DNA of 64,000 nt from positions 39,771,737-39,835,736 of the forward strand of contig OX411548.1 in NCBI GenBank assembly GCA_948146395.1. The letters run 5' to 3'. The DNA comes from Fragum whitleyi (taxonomy: Eukaryota; Mollusca; Bivalvia; Cardiida; Cardiidae). This document shows positions 46,653-59,103 of the stretch, in pieces (within the stretch, counting starts at the first letter, position 1; the number at the start of each line of letters is the position of its first letter). The position numbers were made by a program, and so were the translations under genes. The notes below the pieces were generated by a model that was not told the origin of the DNA, made no database searches, and saw only the letters and a program-made list of their open reading frames with translations.

Positions 46653-48150
46653 AACAATAGGCCCATAAGGGCATAGGGTGTTCTGCTGACTCCCTAGAAT
46701 GGCATGAAATGTCTAGACATGATATAATCGCATGTTATTTGAAAGTATTTTAGGAAAAGACATCTCTCTAAAGGCAGTTATATATCATATTTTCATAAAA
46801 AAAAATTTCATTGATACTTGACAGTCTTGACTCTTTTAAAAAAGGAATTATCTTTTCATTTGTACAACTTTCTGTGAAGTTTGAAGCAAATTGAATGAAT
46901 ACTGTGGCCTCTATTGCTATAACAAAGATATTTGAATCTAATTTCCATAAGACCCCTTTTTCCGTGAAAATCGACAGACCTGGTCCAATCTTTCTGTGAA
47001 AATTTGAGGCAAATCGGATGAAAACTGTGGACTGAAAACTGATATAATAAGGACATTTTATTCAAATTTCAATAAGGCTCCTTTTTCTGAGATACTTGGT
47101 GGGCCTGTCACATTTTTTGAAAGCAAATATCCTAATGTTGATTCTTTTGTCTAATTCTGTGATAACAGGGCTTTTTAAATTAAATTTCTTTCAGTCTCAT
47201 TTTTTCATTTTTCCTTGGTGAGTCTGACTTATTTTTGAAACGAGTGATCATGTTGGTTCAACCATTCTAGCAAAATGTGAAGGAAATTGGATAAAACTGT
47301 GGACTCTCTCGCGATAACAAGGATATTTTAATCAAATTTCCATACCCCCCCCCCCCTTTCTCGTGATACTTAACGGACCTGATCCTTGTCTGAAAGGAAT
47401 GATCCTGATATTGATAAAATTATTCTGTGGAATTAGAAGCAAGTCGTATGAGAACTGTGGATTCTCGCAAGATAACGAGTATACTGCAATCTTTTTTTTT
47501 TTTTTTTTTTTTTTTGTAAAGATCCCTTTTCCCGTGTCGCTGGACAGACATAACATATTTTCGAAAGGAGCGATCCTTGAATACCAAAATCATCGTGTGA
47601 AAGTTTGATGCAATTCGGATTTGTCCGTGTTTCTTGGCGGACCTTATCCATTTTCGAAAGACAAGATCCTTATGCCTGTACAAAAATTATGTAAAGGTAT
47701 GAAGCAAATCAGATAAAAACTGTGGACTCTATCGCAATAATGAGGATTTTTAAATCAAATTTCAATAAGACCCCTTTTCCCGTGACGCTTGCGAGTCTGA
47801 CCCATTTTCGAAAGGCAAGGTCCTTATGCTGGTACAATCATTCTGCAAAAGTAATTGTTTGGAGCAAATTTGATGAAAAATGTGGACTATATCGTGATAA
47901 AAAGGATTTTATAATAAAACTCACATAGGACGCCCTATCTCGAGACACTTGATGGAACTGACCCGTTTTCGAAAGAAAGGAACGATCCGTATGCTGGTAT
48001 GTAATCATTTTGTGAAAGATTGAAGCAAATAAACTGTGAACACCATCGGATATTTAGGAAAAGTTAACAGACGGATGGACAGACAGACAGACGGATTTGA
48101 AACACGTCGTCGATATAGCTCTTCTGACTTTCGGTCAGTAGGGCTTAAAG
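46653..48150 (+). mobile_element. pearl/Helentron-like element abutting the previous one
   Basis: 5' ACAATAGGCCCATAAGGGC (hairpin GCCC/GGGC) starts at the base after the previous element's GCCGAGCT. Core units (AAGCAAATCGGATGAAAACTG, ATAACAAGGATATTTTAATC, CCCTTTTCCCGTGA, TTTTCGAAAGG) recur about seven times at ~160-bp spacing with deletions. The 3' part has GACGGATGGACAGACAGACAG, then the stem-loop CTGACTTTCGGTCAG and AGGGCTTAAAG. A 26-bp T-run sits at about 47490. Confidence 0.8.
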
Positions 48151-48187
48151 TGTGACGAAGGAAATGAAACATAGTGTTCTGAGTTAA

Positions 48188-48409
48188 CCCTTTCCTGTTT
48201 TACAAAATTTTAGACCTGTCCAAATTCAAAGGTTTTGCAGACGAAAATTTAAAGTGGATTTAATTTGAAAAAATAACCATTCAGTAGGGTAGAAAATAGT
48301 GTGGAAAAAGAAGAAATTGCTTGTCAGAAGCAATTTCTGCTTTTTTCACAATGTTTTCTCAATCATAAAATCACAGACACGTAAAAAGCCGGGATTAAAC
48401 AGCAAAGGG
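48188..48409. mobile_element. TTAA-flanked MITE containing a hairpin (piggyBac-like?)
   Basis: CCCTTTCCTGTTTT and AAACAGCAAAGGG face each other, each flanked by TTAA (48184-48187, 48410-48413). Inside at 48287-48364 is hairpin W (GTGTGGAAAAAGAAGAAATT / AATTTCTGCTTTTTTCACA), which also occurs at 62818-62897. Confidence 0.7.
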
Positions 48410-48413
48410 TTAA

Positions 48414-48770
48414 ATTTGGCGATATGAAGCGTGAAGTCAAACGCGTTGTAAAGTTCGAGCGGCGAAATTCAAATTGACAATATCGATTCATACCGAAACC
48501 TACCAATGCTTCTCTAGAAAAATGCTTTGCAAACTTAATGATTTCCTTCTTCACCATGATTTGGAAATCTTACAATATGAATGCAATCTCGTTTTTCTTT
48601 GCCTCATTTCAACGAAATGTATTTGAATGAAAAAAATATTAACGATTCATGCATCTTTGAACAATTTCTTGAATAAAGGATGTATAATCATTTGCTGTAA
48701 GTTTGAATTTCCCCTCCCGAGTCGGCCGGTGAGTGACTAGCGCCGTATTAATTCAGGGTATTACAGTCAT
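48414..48770. other. unassigned spacer
   Basis: ~360 bp; no element recognised. Confidence 0.4.
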
Positions 48771-49200
48771 GAACATATTAAAATTGACAAGGTGAATGAT
48801 TTTGGAATGATTTTGGAATGCCATTGAATGGGTGCGATGAGTGAGTGTTTTTTTTTTTAAAAAAAATAGGGGTAATACATATAGCTATTTTCGCCGAAAT
48901 CGGACGAAATAAGCGATTACTTATTACCTCCCTTTAAAAAACATCCGTGTTTTATTGTTTGTGTATCTTATCTGACTATGTAGACGCTTTGAAATCTACA
49001 CATGATAATAAAATTATAAAATGTTTTGATCGCTTTGAATGAAATGCTGAACAAAATGAATGATTTTGGTGCGTTTTGAACGATTTGGTGCGTTTTTGAA
49101 TGGTTTGAGTGAGTGTTTAGAATTAATAAATGGGGCCCTGGGTGAGCATTTAAGAATAGTTTTTATTGAGATGAATTTCAATTCCACGTTATTAATGAAT
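48771..49200 (-). mobile_element. MITE-A copy 10, variant hairpin
   Basis: Left TTACAGTCATGAACATATT; right TTTCAATTCCACGTTATTAA. The hairpin centre is ATTTTCGCCGAAATCGGACGA instead of the usual GTTC loop, yet the two arms still pair. Includes GAGTGAGTGTTTAGAATTAA and GATTTTGGAATG family blocks. Confidence 0.85.
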
Positions 49201-49204
49201 ATAA

Positions 49205-52200
49205 TACAGACAATTCTTTTATTATCTGGGTTTCTGTCATTATAAACTATGCTATATGGCAAAAAGGGCTTATGAAGCATTAGTCTGATGTAAAGGCCTT
49301 CGAATCATCTCTGTACTCCATCTCTACACTGTCTACCAGTTTTAAGGAAAATAATTCAATAAAACAATATTATTCGTTAATGCATGGGAAGTAACCGTTG
49401 TTTCACTCCTACTTGTATTCGTAAACTGCTTACTTCCCTGTTCAAACCTTTATGCGATCCACCGATTCCGAGCTTGATTTTCTAATTCGGCTATCATTCT
49501 TATGCGATTTATCGGGCGAAATATATTAGTATATGCCCTAAGGTACAAAAATTGGGTCCCGTGCAAAATTGGTGCCGATTTGTGGCAACCTATATCAAAA
49601 TGTTCTGTGGTGTCTAGACTTTTATTTGGAAGAGGTCGCCCATCTCAGATCCGTGTCTGGGTCTATATATGACGTCATTAATATGGCGACTGAAATACAG
49701 TTTAAGCTTATTTAGCTAACGGTAGAATATATATAATCTTGACTATTAATGGAAGATTCTTTTACTGCTAACAATAAGAAAGTTCCATAGGCAATAATTT
49801 GCACTACAATTGGTGGAATTTTAGAGCCTGTGATACTCAAAATCGTTGCTTAAATATTCGGATAATGTACTATCCGGATACTCTTCCATTTACATATGAA
49901 AATAAAGTCATTTGGCCTAAACCCGCTTAATATTTTGCTTTCAAACTACAAATGTGTTTATAATTAGTTATAAAACAAGAATTGAAGTACAAAATTGAGA
50001 GTTTATTGTGAAACATGTATTGAAGTACATAATTGAGAGTCAAGTTGTGAAGCATATTATTCAACGCACACATTTTGTATTTCATTTTCGATTTATAGGC
50101 CTATCACTGTATATTTAGCATTTTATAATGCAGTTTTAACTGCCGAAATAAGAACAAGAATCCTCAAAGTTATACAAAACAAGTGACTTGTCAGCACTGA
50201 ATACTTATTAGAAGGGTCTGATTTTTGTAGCTCGAACAACATTTGAATCTGTAACCAACTTTTCGGATTATGTGTTATCCGAATACTTTTCCTTTTCAAC
50301 ATTAAAATAATATCGCATTGGCTCTGTCCAATGCATGATAAAAGTCCGAGGAAAATTTGGAAAAAATGTCTTTCACAATAACTTGTTTTTGATGTCGCTC
50401 ACACATTCTCCCAGTATGTCATATACATAGATCTGTATTCTGATAAACTCCTGAAACGGTGTCATTCCTAAAGCACATCTGGGCCTGTATTCACCAACCT
50501 ATCATTGCAAGAAACCGGTAAAAAAATTGTACAATTTGAAGGGAATACGATTATTTTGTAAATAAGCAATGTATCTACAAACTAAGCCTTCCTAGAACCA
50601 GTCAAAACAGTTCCCCTGTGTTTTCATTGCTCGTTGATATGCCCTAAAGCATTCCAGTTGCTTAAACGTAAAAGTTAAGAGTTTTAAGATATTGATTAAC
50701 GCTTTCTTTCCTCGTATATTACTCAGCTTGTAACTATGATGATGTGACTGATCGCCCATTGCAACTTTGATAGTCATAGTGATGTCAGTGCAAAAGAGGC
50801 ACTGAAAGGTTGCAGGTCTATATCAATCAAAATCGTTTTTTGTTGTTGTTGTTTGGGTTTTTTAACAAGTTTTAAACGTGTACTACCGCCTTATTAAGTC
50901 ACAATAGATCCCTAACAAAAATTGTAACTTTAGTAGATATCTGTTACCAAGAAAGGACAGCAAGTGTTCTCAGTTGGGCAACCTTTCTGCGAATTATCCG
51001 CGTGGCGAATCATAATAGATGCAATGAACTATAAGTGATCATCCATCATTTAACCGATGTTTAAACTCAATATTCATCGACGATTTAATAATTAATCGAA
51101 GATTCCTTAAATTAACGAATTTGTTTCTAGCTTTATGGATAAATACATCGAATTCTGTATAAACAAAAATCAGACTGTAATTACAGACGTATACATATTC
51201 AAGCAAATTGTCCTATTTCAGTGTTTAGTTGGCACTACGATCTCAAAACGTACACATACTTTCTTGTTCAAAGAGTGACACAAAATGAAATATATTCTAC
51301 GCATAAATCTGAATTTAATGTACATTTCCTGAGTCTTTGTTATTTCAAGAAATAACAATTGCATGTGTGATGTTGCCGGCTCTATGTCAAGAAATGAAAA
51401 GTTTTGACAGGGATTTCACATTTCTGAGCATTTTATTCAAGAAAACTTGTACAACCGTAAGAAAATGATTTCTTATACAATCTTAGAAATTACCACTGTA
51501 AATTTTATCAACCTCGTGATAACTACGCGAGACAACTGTTTTTTCAAGAAAACATGCTTAAGCACAAAATGAGCCTTGTTAATTGAAATTTTTATTCGTT
51601 TTTAATATTAGTTTAACGTTCGAAATTCTGCCTCTTCTTGAAATCCTGGTCCATGAATACCAATGCCAGATTAGTATTGTTGAACTTGGTATTCTGGAAG
51701 ATATACAGGGTGATCTAAAATATATGATAGAACAAAGAATTCAAAAGCAATTGCTATCTATGTTTATAACAGCCATTTAACCTATAAGTTTATTTAAAAA
51801 AAAAAACAAAAAAACAAAACTATTAGTATGTATGGAATGTTTACTTTTTTTACAAGAACTAATAACATTAGGGGCTCAAAGTTAACCCAGTTTTTCCAAT
51901 AACCTAAAGAAGTAGAGGGCTGGTGTACAATGTTATTGTTCTAATCTTATGGGTTTTTTTTTTTTTTTTTTTTTTTTCAAAACTCCACTTTCTTATATAT
52001 AAGAGTTAGAAATAATCATACATACATTATTATCAATTTGTAGAAAAAAGATTAAATATTTATTCCTTTAATTTGACCTTGTTATTCAGAAAATTATCGT
52101 AGCATATATGTTTGGTCACAATGTACTCGTGTTATAACAACATCTCTTCCAGTCCCTAAAATTCTTCAGCAATTTATTTATTACAAATGTCAATATAGCA

Positions 52201-52725
52201 AATCTGCATTAAGCCCGCTGCATATAGAAGTATTTCATTTGTCAAAAAATTGAATACTACGAGACAGAAGAAAAAGCATGTAAAAATATCTGATTCATAA
52301 TTTTGGAGCACTGATTAGATCCTTCTTGCATGAATATTGCTTGAACTTTACAATCTCTCTTTAGATAACTGCTTTCCTCGATGCTTTCGGTACTTTAATT
52401 TTTTATATATATTTAAATGAATAAGTAAAGTAAAATCTTGTTTTCATTCGTAAATGTTAAATTCAACAGTTCATCAATTGTACGTTAATTTGAAAATAGC
52501 ATAAATACCATTAGTTTTGGACGCGTAAGACTCAGCAGAAAAAATCTACAACCAGTGCTTTCAGCACTTTGATTCCTGGAAAGGCCGGTGTAATTAAATA
52601 ACTAAAACTCTTTTGAAAAATTCAAACTTTTTATTTCTTATAAGAATTAAAGATCGAAGATTTGTCCTTTTTTTGCAAAATCTTTTTCAAAGAAAGGGTT
52701 TCAGTATAAATAGACGTTAATAGCT
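49205..52725. other. 3.5 kb of unassigned AT-rich DNA
   Basis: Local features only: a 2x tandem of ~40 bp at 49982-50060 (ATTGAAGTACAWAATTGAGAG), a diverged duplication of TTCGGATWATGTRYTATCCG at 49858 and 50263, and a T-run at 51955-51977. The plus-strand 65-codon frame at 51583 lacks splice or homology support. Confidence 0.4.
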
Positions 52726-52726
52726 T

Positions 52727-53235
52727 TCTTCATTGCATTATCCCCACCTACATTTAAAAGGATACTACCAAAATCATGTTTTTTTGTTAGAAATACATAA
52801 ATTTATTGCTTATTTAGGTATCCTCTAATTTTTAATTTTATATATATGACATGATAAATCGGCAACAAATTTGCAAATAAAGGTTTTAAAGGTTTGTATA
52901 TGTAAACGGGAATGAATTTCTTCATTGCATTTACCCCACCTACTTTAATAGAATACTACCGAAAAACCGTATTTTTTATTTTGTTGTTGTTGTTTCTATT
53001 TATTGATATTTATTTCATTACGTTTTTCTCGCCAAAATATTTCATAATGAACAATTTTCTAACGTTTTACGTAAGTTCTACACTGAATATATCATGACGC
53101 CAAGGACGCCATTTTTATGACGTCATCATTTGGCCCAGACGCAAAAGCCAGATGGGCGACCTGTTTTATTTTGTCAAGAACCTCATAACGTTTAATTTGA
53201 TGTATGACATGATAAATCGGCAACAATTTTGCACG
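52727..53235 (+). repeat. local imperfect duplication, ~190 bp
   Basis: TTTCTTCATTGCATT at 52727 and 52916 starts two similar blocks (ACCCCACCTACTTTAA, GATACTACC). The block ACATGATAAATCGGCAACAA occurs at 52850 and again at 53209. Confidence 0.65.
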
Positions 53236-54075
53236 GGACACCCGACGGGAATAGACTATATCCTGTGTGAGTATAAGATTAATCCATAGCGAGTAAGATA
53301 TTTGTTTCAAAACCCATTACAATCAATTAAATAGATCTTGAACTATACATTACCAAGACACGCTGTCGCTGATCAGTGAAAAAACCATAGAAAAGGTCTA
53401 TTTTTGAAGTGCTTGTTCGAAAATAATAATGCTAGAGACCGTGGAATTGAAGATTGACAAGCCACTCTAACGTTGAACTGGTACAAGTTTGTCGAAACTT
53501 TCTTGACATTCATTTAGATTTTGAGTAAGATATGTACATGTTATGGTATTGGCAATGGAAGCTAGATCTTTAATGAAACGCCGATAATAATTCGTGAGTC
53601 ATAAAAAACTTCTCAATTCTGATCTTGCCATTCTAACACAGACTTTATCTTTGCATTTGAACAAAAAACACATTCAATAGAGACAGTATGGCCAAGATAT
53701 TCAATTGATGTTTTAAACAAATGATATTTTTTGGGCTTTAACGTCTTACTGGCCTCTCTGAATTTCATAAAACTAGTCTAAGATTATTAAAAGTTTCTTC
53801 AAAAGATCTACCAAAGACAACAATGTCATCAAAGTGACACGAAAAGCATGCATTTTATACATATACTCAATGCATGATTAGACATGCAGAATATAGGCTC
53901 TTTGGAGCTCTAAAGAAGCGATTCCAAGTTCCATGTTTACTAATGTTCATGGGATGTATTTAGGATTCCAGTTGCCTTATAGTGTAACCGTTGACAAATT
54001 TTTTGCAAGTATAAGGCCTGATTTTTATTGGCCAAAAACATTGTCTGGTAATTTGCGGAATAGATAAATGGAATA
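53236..54075. other. unassigned DNA
   Basis: No recurring element; the minus-strand frame at 53960-54277 extends into the neighbouring tandem element and is not credible. Confidence 0.4.
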
Positions 54076-54079
54076 AAAA

Positions 54080-54828
54080 AAATCGGCTGCCAACGCTCGG
54101 CTGTTTATTATTTCTTAGGCAAATGCAAATATAAGCACCAAGGTTAATTTCTTTTAAAACAAATTTGACCTTGGAAAATGGCCTTGACCTTAACTGATGA
54201 CCTTGATCTTGGTACCTAAAGGAAGGTCTTGTCTCATGGCCAAGCAATAATCGTGTGAAAAATGAATGCTCTATCACTTAATATTCATAAAGTTATGACC
54301 AATGTTATTTTGACTTCGAAAAATGACATTGACCTTGACTGATGACCTTGAACTTGGTACATACAGAAAGGTCTTGTCCCACGCAATGATCATGTGAAAT
54401 ATGAAGGCTCTATGATTTAACATTCCAAAGTTATGACCAAGGTTATTTTTTTCAAAGAAATTGGTCTTGAAAAAATACCTTGACCTTGACAGATGACCAT
54501 GAACTTGGAGCTTCAGAAAGGTGTTGTCCCAAGCATTGATTAAATGAAATATGAAGGATCTATGACTTACCATACAAAAGTAATGACCGAGATTTAATAT
54601 TTTAAAGACAATGACCTTGACCTTGACTGATGACCTTGAGCTTGGTACCTACAGAGAGGTCTTATCCCAAGCAATAATCATGTGAAATATGAAGGCTTTT
54701 TCACTTACCATTCAAAAGTTATGAGCAAGGTTAAAGTTCGTCACGCCCACGCCAACGTCAACACCAACGCAAACGACGCCAAGGTGATCATAATACCTCG
54801 GGTTTTCTTCGAAAACAGCCGAGCTCAA
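54080..54828 (+). mobile_element. pearl/Helentron-like element, four ~145-bp units
   Basis: Start CGCTCGGCTGTTT is complementary to the 3' end AAAACAGCCGAGC. Units are anchored on GACCTTGACTGATGACCTTG at about 54180, 54325, 54475 and 54613. A CACGCCCACGCCAACG microsatellite precedes TACCTCGGGTTTTCTTCGAA and the end. Same family as the outer element at 44291 (shared CAATACCTCGGGTTTTCT block). The usual ACAAGAG start is missing. Confidence 0.8.
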
Positions 54829-55101
54829 AATGCACCCCATTTCTAATTTTGTGTCGACATAATGTGTTTTGCAATCTAAAAAGTTTTGGGAGTTATTTAC
54901 AAAACAAGTCAAGACAAACAGACCCGTTATCAAATCCTTTGGTAAATATTTTGATGACGGACAACAATCAATTTGTTCGATTAATAAAAGACAGAAAAAC
55001 ACAAATCGAGTACACTCTTCCCGCGGAAAAGGCTCCACGTGACTTTGTAGATAGTAACTTTTTAGGGTGCTTAATTTTAAAATTTCAACTCAAGATAAAA
55101 T

Positions 55102-55125
55102 ATGGCTGCTAAAAAGATCTTTGAT
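55102..55125 (+). CDS. candidate first coding exon (MAAKKIFD), unknown gene
   Basis: An ATG in good context (AAAATATGG) opens eight codons, Met-Ala-Ala-Lys-Lys-Ile-Phe-Asp, that end exactly at a strong donor, GAT|GTAAGT. The 100 bp before are GC-richer and include a CACGTGAC E-box and CTTCCCGCGG. A first exon of a host gene on the plus strand is plausible. The protein is not recognised and no phase-0 partner exon was found downstream, so this remains weak. Confidence 0.3.
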
Positions 55126-55129
55126 GTAA

Positions 55130-56915
55130 GTATCAAATTAGAGATCACAATCCGACTAATAAACAGTGCTAAGATCAATGTGAAATCAGCCTTTCTGTGC
55201 GTATTTAGTTAATTTTGATCAAAGTACGCAAGGTCTTTGACAGATATCCTGTTGTTTCATTTTTCCGTGAGTAACAATGTTTCCGTAAATTGTCAATTAG
55301 AGCTACTTATTTTAATTTCATTAATGTTAATACTATATTTTGATAAAAGAATGATCAATATCCATGTAAAATTTAATATCCTCTAAAATTCCTAACTGGC
55401 AGATACTTGTGTAACAGTGTTGTGTTCAAGAAACTTTAAAAATAAAGATTTTATTTTCATACCTCAAGAGAAATGATAATTGATTTATAGAGAAGAAATT
55501 TGAGGCTATACATTTCTCCAGTAGTGTTTAAGTAGTGTTTAAGGGACTGTTTAGTTCACATAGTTCACATAGTAGTAGAAGCCTTATGCATCATTTCTGC
55601 ATAAGCGTTAGCTTCTTTTCGGCCCGTTTTTTGGTTTAGTCCTTCTGTTGATAGTGGGTAAATTCCCTGGGAATGACCTCCAGTCACTCCGCACATTTTG
55701 ATTTTACTGATATATTTCTACACTACTTATTAACACTAAGTTCACATTCGTTTGAATGTCATAAAGCACTTAAATCACTAGTTGCTACTCACTATTGTGT
55801 TCATTATAAAAGTTTATTAGTTTAGGATTCACAGAAATATGAGCACTCTGGAGTTTAATTGGTGTTTTATGTGTGTTCAAATTAGTCTTTGTTGAAAAGG
55901 ATGATAATTGATTTCATCTGAATTTTCAGGCTACTTTGACAATACATGATGTTTGAAAATTACATGTTTTGTGCAATGTCTCTTGATATGAAAATTGTGA
56001 CAGTTTTAATTAACATTCACAGATTCACAGAAATATGGTACACCAAGATACAAGAAACAAACTTTTATTTATAGTTAGGTTAGTACAGCTAGTATTGTGA
56101 AACATTGTTGACCTGTCGCTCATTAAATATTCCTGTTGACCTTCATTGATATTCGGTACCCACCACCTTATATAGATTAAAAATACGCGAACAGTACATT
56201 CAAATACTAAAATATACCCAATTGTGAAATATAAACGTACACAGCTAAAGTGAAAGGTCAGGAACTTGAAAAGCAGAGGTCCAAAGATCGAATCCCACTG
56301 TCGTCCTATCTTTTTTTAATAATATTTTTTTTAAATTTTGAAAATACGATGTTACTTTTAATTGCTGTAATTCAAATCTTTGATATAAAAAAGCACGACA
56401 CAGTTTACTTAATTTTGTTCATCGTTCTGTGTGGGTGATCCGTTTGATATTCTGCATCAAATGATTTCCTATTGCTCAGCAGCTTAAGCACATTTTTTTT
56501 TAGAAAAAATGATAAATTTATCACACTCCTCAAAATAGAATAAAAACCGGATAAAGAATACCGTAAACAGAATAAGCAGAAGTAACGGCAAGCAATGAAA
56601 TGTATCGCAAGTTCAGAGAATTAGTAATAATATCATATGCATCAAATATCATGAACGAAAGAAGATAATTCGATTCAGTCGCTTAGGTGCTGCGTTAGAG
56701 AAACTAACTTAACTATCAAAAGCCTCGTGACCTCAGCTTGAATAGGTGACAACAGCTTATTAATTCCATGAAAATAAAGTAATGAGAGATTAGAATTAGG
56801 AAAAAACTGCGAATATAAAATATTACTAACAAGAAATTTAAGAGACAATAAAACTGTTCCTTTATTTAATACTAAAAATACAGTAAAAACGAAATGGGAC
56901 AAAGATTACTGCATC
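55130..56915. other. unassigned DNA, possibly intronic
   Basis: A small palindrome CTTATGCATCATTTCTGCATAAG lies at about 55580, beside a tandem GTTCACATA. No exon with a good acceptor and donor pair in frame with 55125 was found. Confidence 0.35.
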
Positions 56916-56917
56916 CG

Positions 56918-56998
56918 ACTGCGTGCGTATTCGAACCAGGTCTGGTCAGTTCAATGACTCTAAATGGCCAACGGTTTAGACCACTGCGCTACGGACCC
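56918..56998 (-). repeat. tRNA-like sequence, decayed
   Basis: Minus strand: GGGTCCGTAGCGCAGTGG (acceptor 5' strand and A box) and GACCTGGTTCGAATACG (B box). The acceptor 3' strand does not pair with GGGTCCG, so it is a SINE head or tRNA relic and not a gene. Confidence 0.5.
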
Positions 56999-57605
56999 AA
57001 TTATAACAATTGAAGTTTTTATTTGACCTTAAAATAAAATGCTTTTGATAACCTCGCGGATATTAACGAAAGTTTACGAAAAATAATGAGTGACAGGTCA
57101 ACAATGTTTCACAATAACATTAGCGATGTATTGCTATTTGTCAACTGAGGCTTAGGAAAACAAAGAGGGACTGCTATATGTAAATCTTTATATCATTTAT
57201 CTTTTTTTTCTTTTTATTTGACGATAAAACAATTAGGTCGAAACACCTTCTTTTTGCCTGTCTTGTATTAAAGCCTTTTAAGGATTCTACATGTACAGAT
57301 ACAAATTCTTTTGATTGTGGTGTTATGTTTAACCATTTGCTGCTACTGTGTGAGTTAGTTAGTTAGATTGTGAAATTGACATTTATCTCAATCAAAACAA
57401 TTCTAAATTGCTCTCTCAGCCCTCCATTCATTCATTCCAAACACTTGCTGAAACCACTCAAAATGCTTCAACTTTAATGACTAAAAAGATAAAATCAATA
57501 GTTCCATTCAAAATGAATAAAAATAGAAAAAAAATCATGATTTCACTGACATTATTGTAATTGTAAGTGTCTGATTGGTTCTTGGAAAAATAGGACACTA
57601 CTTAT

Positions 57606-58723
57606 CAGCGTTTTTTCTCCTAGCTTTGGGAAAGGGTCCGAGACCGGACCGATTGGGAAAAATGCGTTGTTTTCTCAAAAATTGGGAATTTTCATTATGA
57701 CACTTGTTTTAAAAACATTACTTTTATTTATATCATTAGTATTCATTACAATATGTTTAATAGAAGTTCCTATGCCTCTATAGTCATATCTTAACTGAAA
57801 AGCAAACCATAGTCCTTAAACAAGGAATCTGAACAAAAACAATGACAAAGAATTAGTCTGATTGCTCTAGAATAAATGTTTTATATCAAATCTAGAAATG
57901 TCACTGAGTTTTTTGTTAAAAAAAATATCATGGTTAAACCTAAAATATAGACAAATCAAGTTCTATAATAAATTCGTGGGTTGAACATTCTTGGGTACGA
58001 ATAAACAGAAAACAAATACATATTCAATCCTATTGTTTTTAAAACAGCTATAAATGAATATTTCTACTAAAATCATAGAAACTTTTTAAACATATTTTCA
58101 AAATAGAACATATACTCTGATGTTCTACCTGCTGTAGAATGTTTGAAAGACAATTCAGGTTGGTTCTGAGAGGTGCCGAGATCGTGAATAACAGTCTACT
58201 TTGTTTACGAAAATTAAACAAAGATAAACAATAATATTTTGGGTTATATAACAGGAAAATAATTTCCTTTGATCATTCTAGTAAGATTTTTTCCTTTAAA
58301 ATTCATCTTACATCAATTGATAAATAAATGCAAAAAGATCGTCTACTGCAAATCAGGTCAAATAATCGCAATATCTTGGCTTCACAAAAATATGCAGTTT
58401 TGTAATGCAATAACTTCCGAGTTATCCAAAATAAACTGGGTTTCCTGTTGCGTAATTGTTTATGCCTATGAAATTGAGAATCATGTGACTAAAATAAACT
58501 CATCTTCGGAAATTCCCCTCTTGTTGACAAATTACAACACAGATATTCATTGCTAAAAGTACTTCCAGGTTTTCCACTAGGAAATAATCAAAGTTTATGT
58601 TTACTTCAAGAAATAGCTTTGAATTGGGAATTTCATTCTCTCATTTTGGGAAAAAATAGTAGTTTTCGTCATTGGGAACGGGTCCGTTTACCGGACCCGT
58701 CCAAAGAAGGAAAAAAAACGCTG
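57606..58723. mobile_element. 1.1-kb non-autonomous DNA transposon, CAGCG...CGCTG ends
   Basis: Termini CAGCGTTTTTTCTCC and GGAAAAAAAACGCTG; exact 5-bp duplication CTTAT on both sides (57601-57605, 58724-58728). Subterminal palindromes GGTCCGAGACCGGACC and GGGTCCGTTTACCGGACCC sit at matching distances. TTGGGAA occurs three times near each end (57623, 57653, 57684; 58625, 58647, 58673), all in direct orientation. Internal frames (58269-58556, 58550-58825) resemble no transposase. CAG...CTG ends with 5-bp duplications fit a hAT5-type element, by inference. Confidence 0.85.
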
Positions 58724-58837
58724 CTTATAGAGCTTGCACACATATCTTATTACAGAGAGGTAATAAATACCTCTAATTTTGTTCATCCTGAACAAAATAA
58801 GTGGTATTGGATTACCTCCCTTTAATTTCATTCAAAA

Positions 58838-59103
58838 CGCAGTCAGTAGAGTGTCAGACTGTCAATCTAGAGGTCCCAGGTTCCATCCCTGACAGCGGCA
58901 CTCATTCTTTCCGACTATTTGTCTCTCACCAATGGGTTGATAATCATAGACCTATGTGAGATAGCAGCTGGAGGCTAGGAAAGGATGTGGTGGTTTTACC
59001 GGTGAGAGAAATACCAGGAAACAATTTTTATGTGCTTCAGCCGCTGCGATATAACTGAAAAAAGGTTGAAAGCAGCATTAAACTCCATTTCATCAATCAA
59101 TCA
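58838..59103 (+). mobile_element. tRNA-derived SINE, 5' truncated
   Basis: Same family as 20573-20838: head from CGCAGTCAGTAGAGTGTC, B box GGTTCCATCCC, then CACTCATTCTTTCCGACTA, CCAATGGGTTGATAATC and tail GGTTGAAAGCAGCATTAAAC with (TCAA)n. About 14 bases of the head, including half of the acceptor stem, are missing. Confidence 0.88.
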
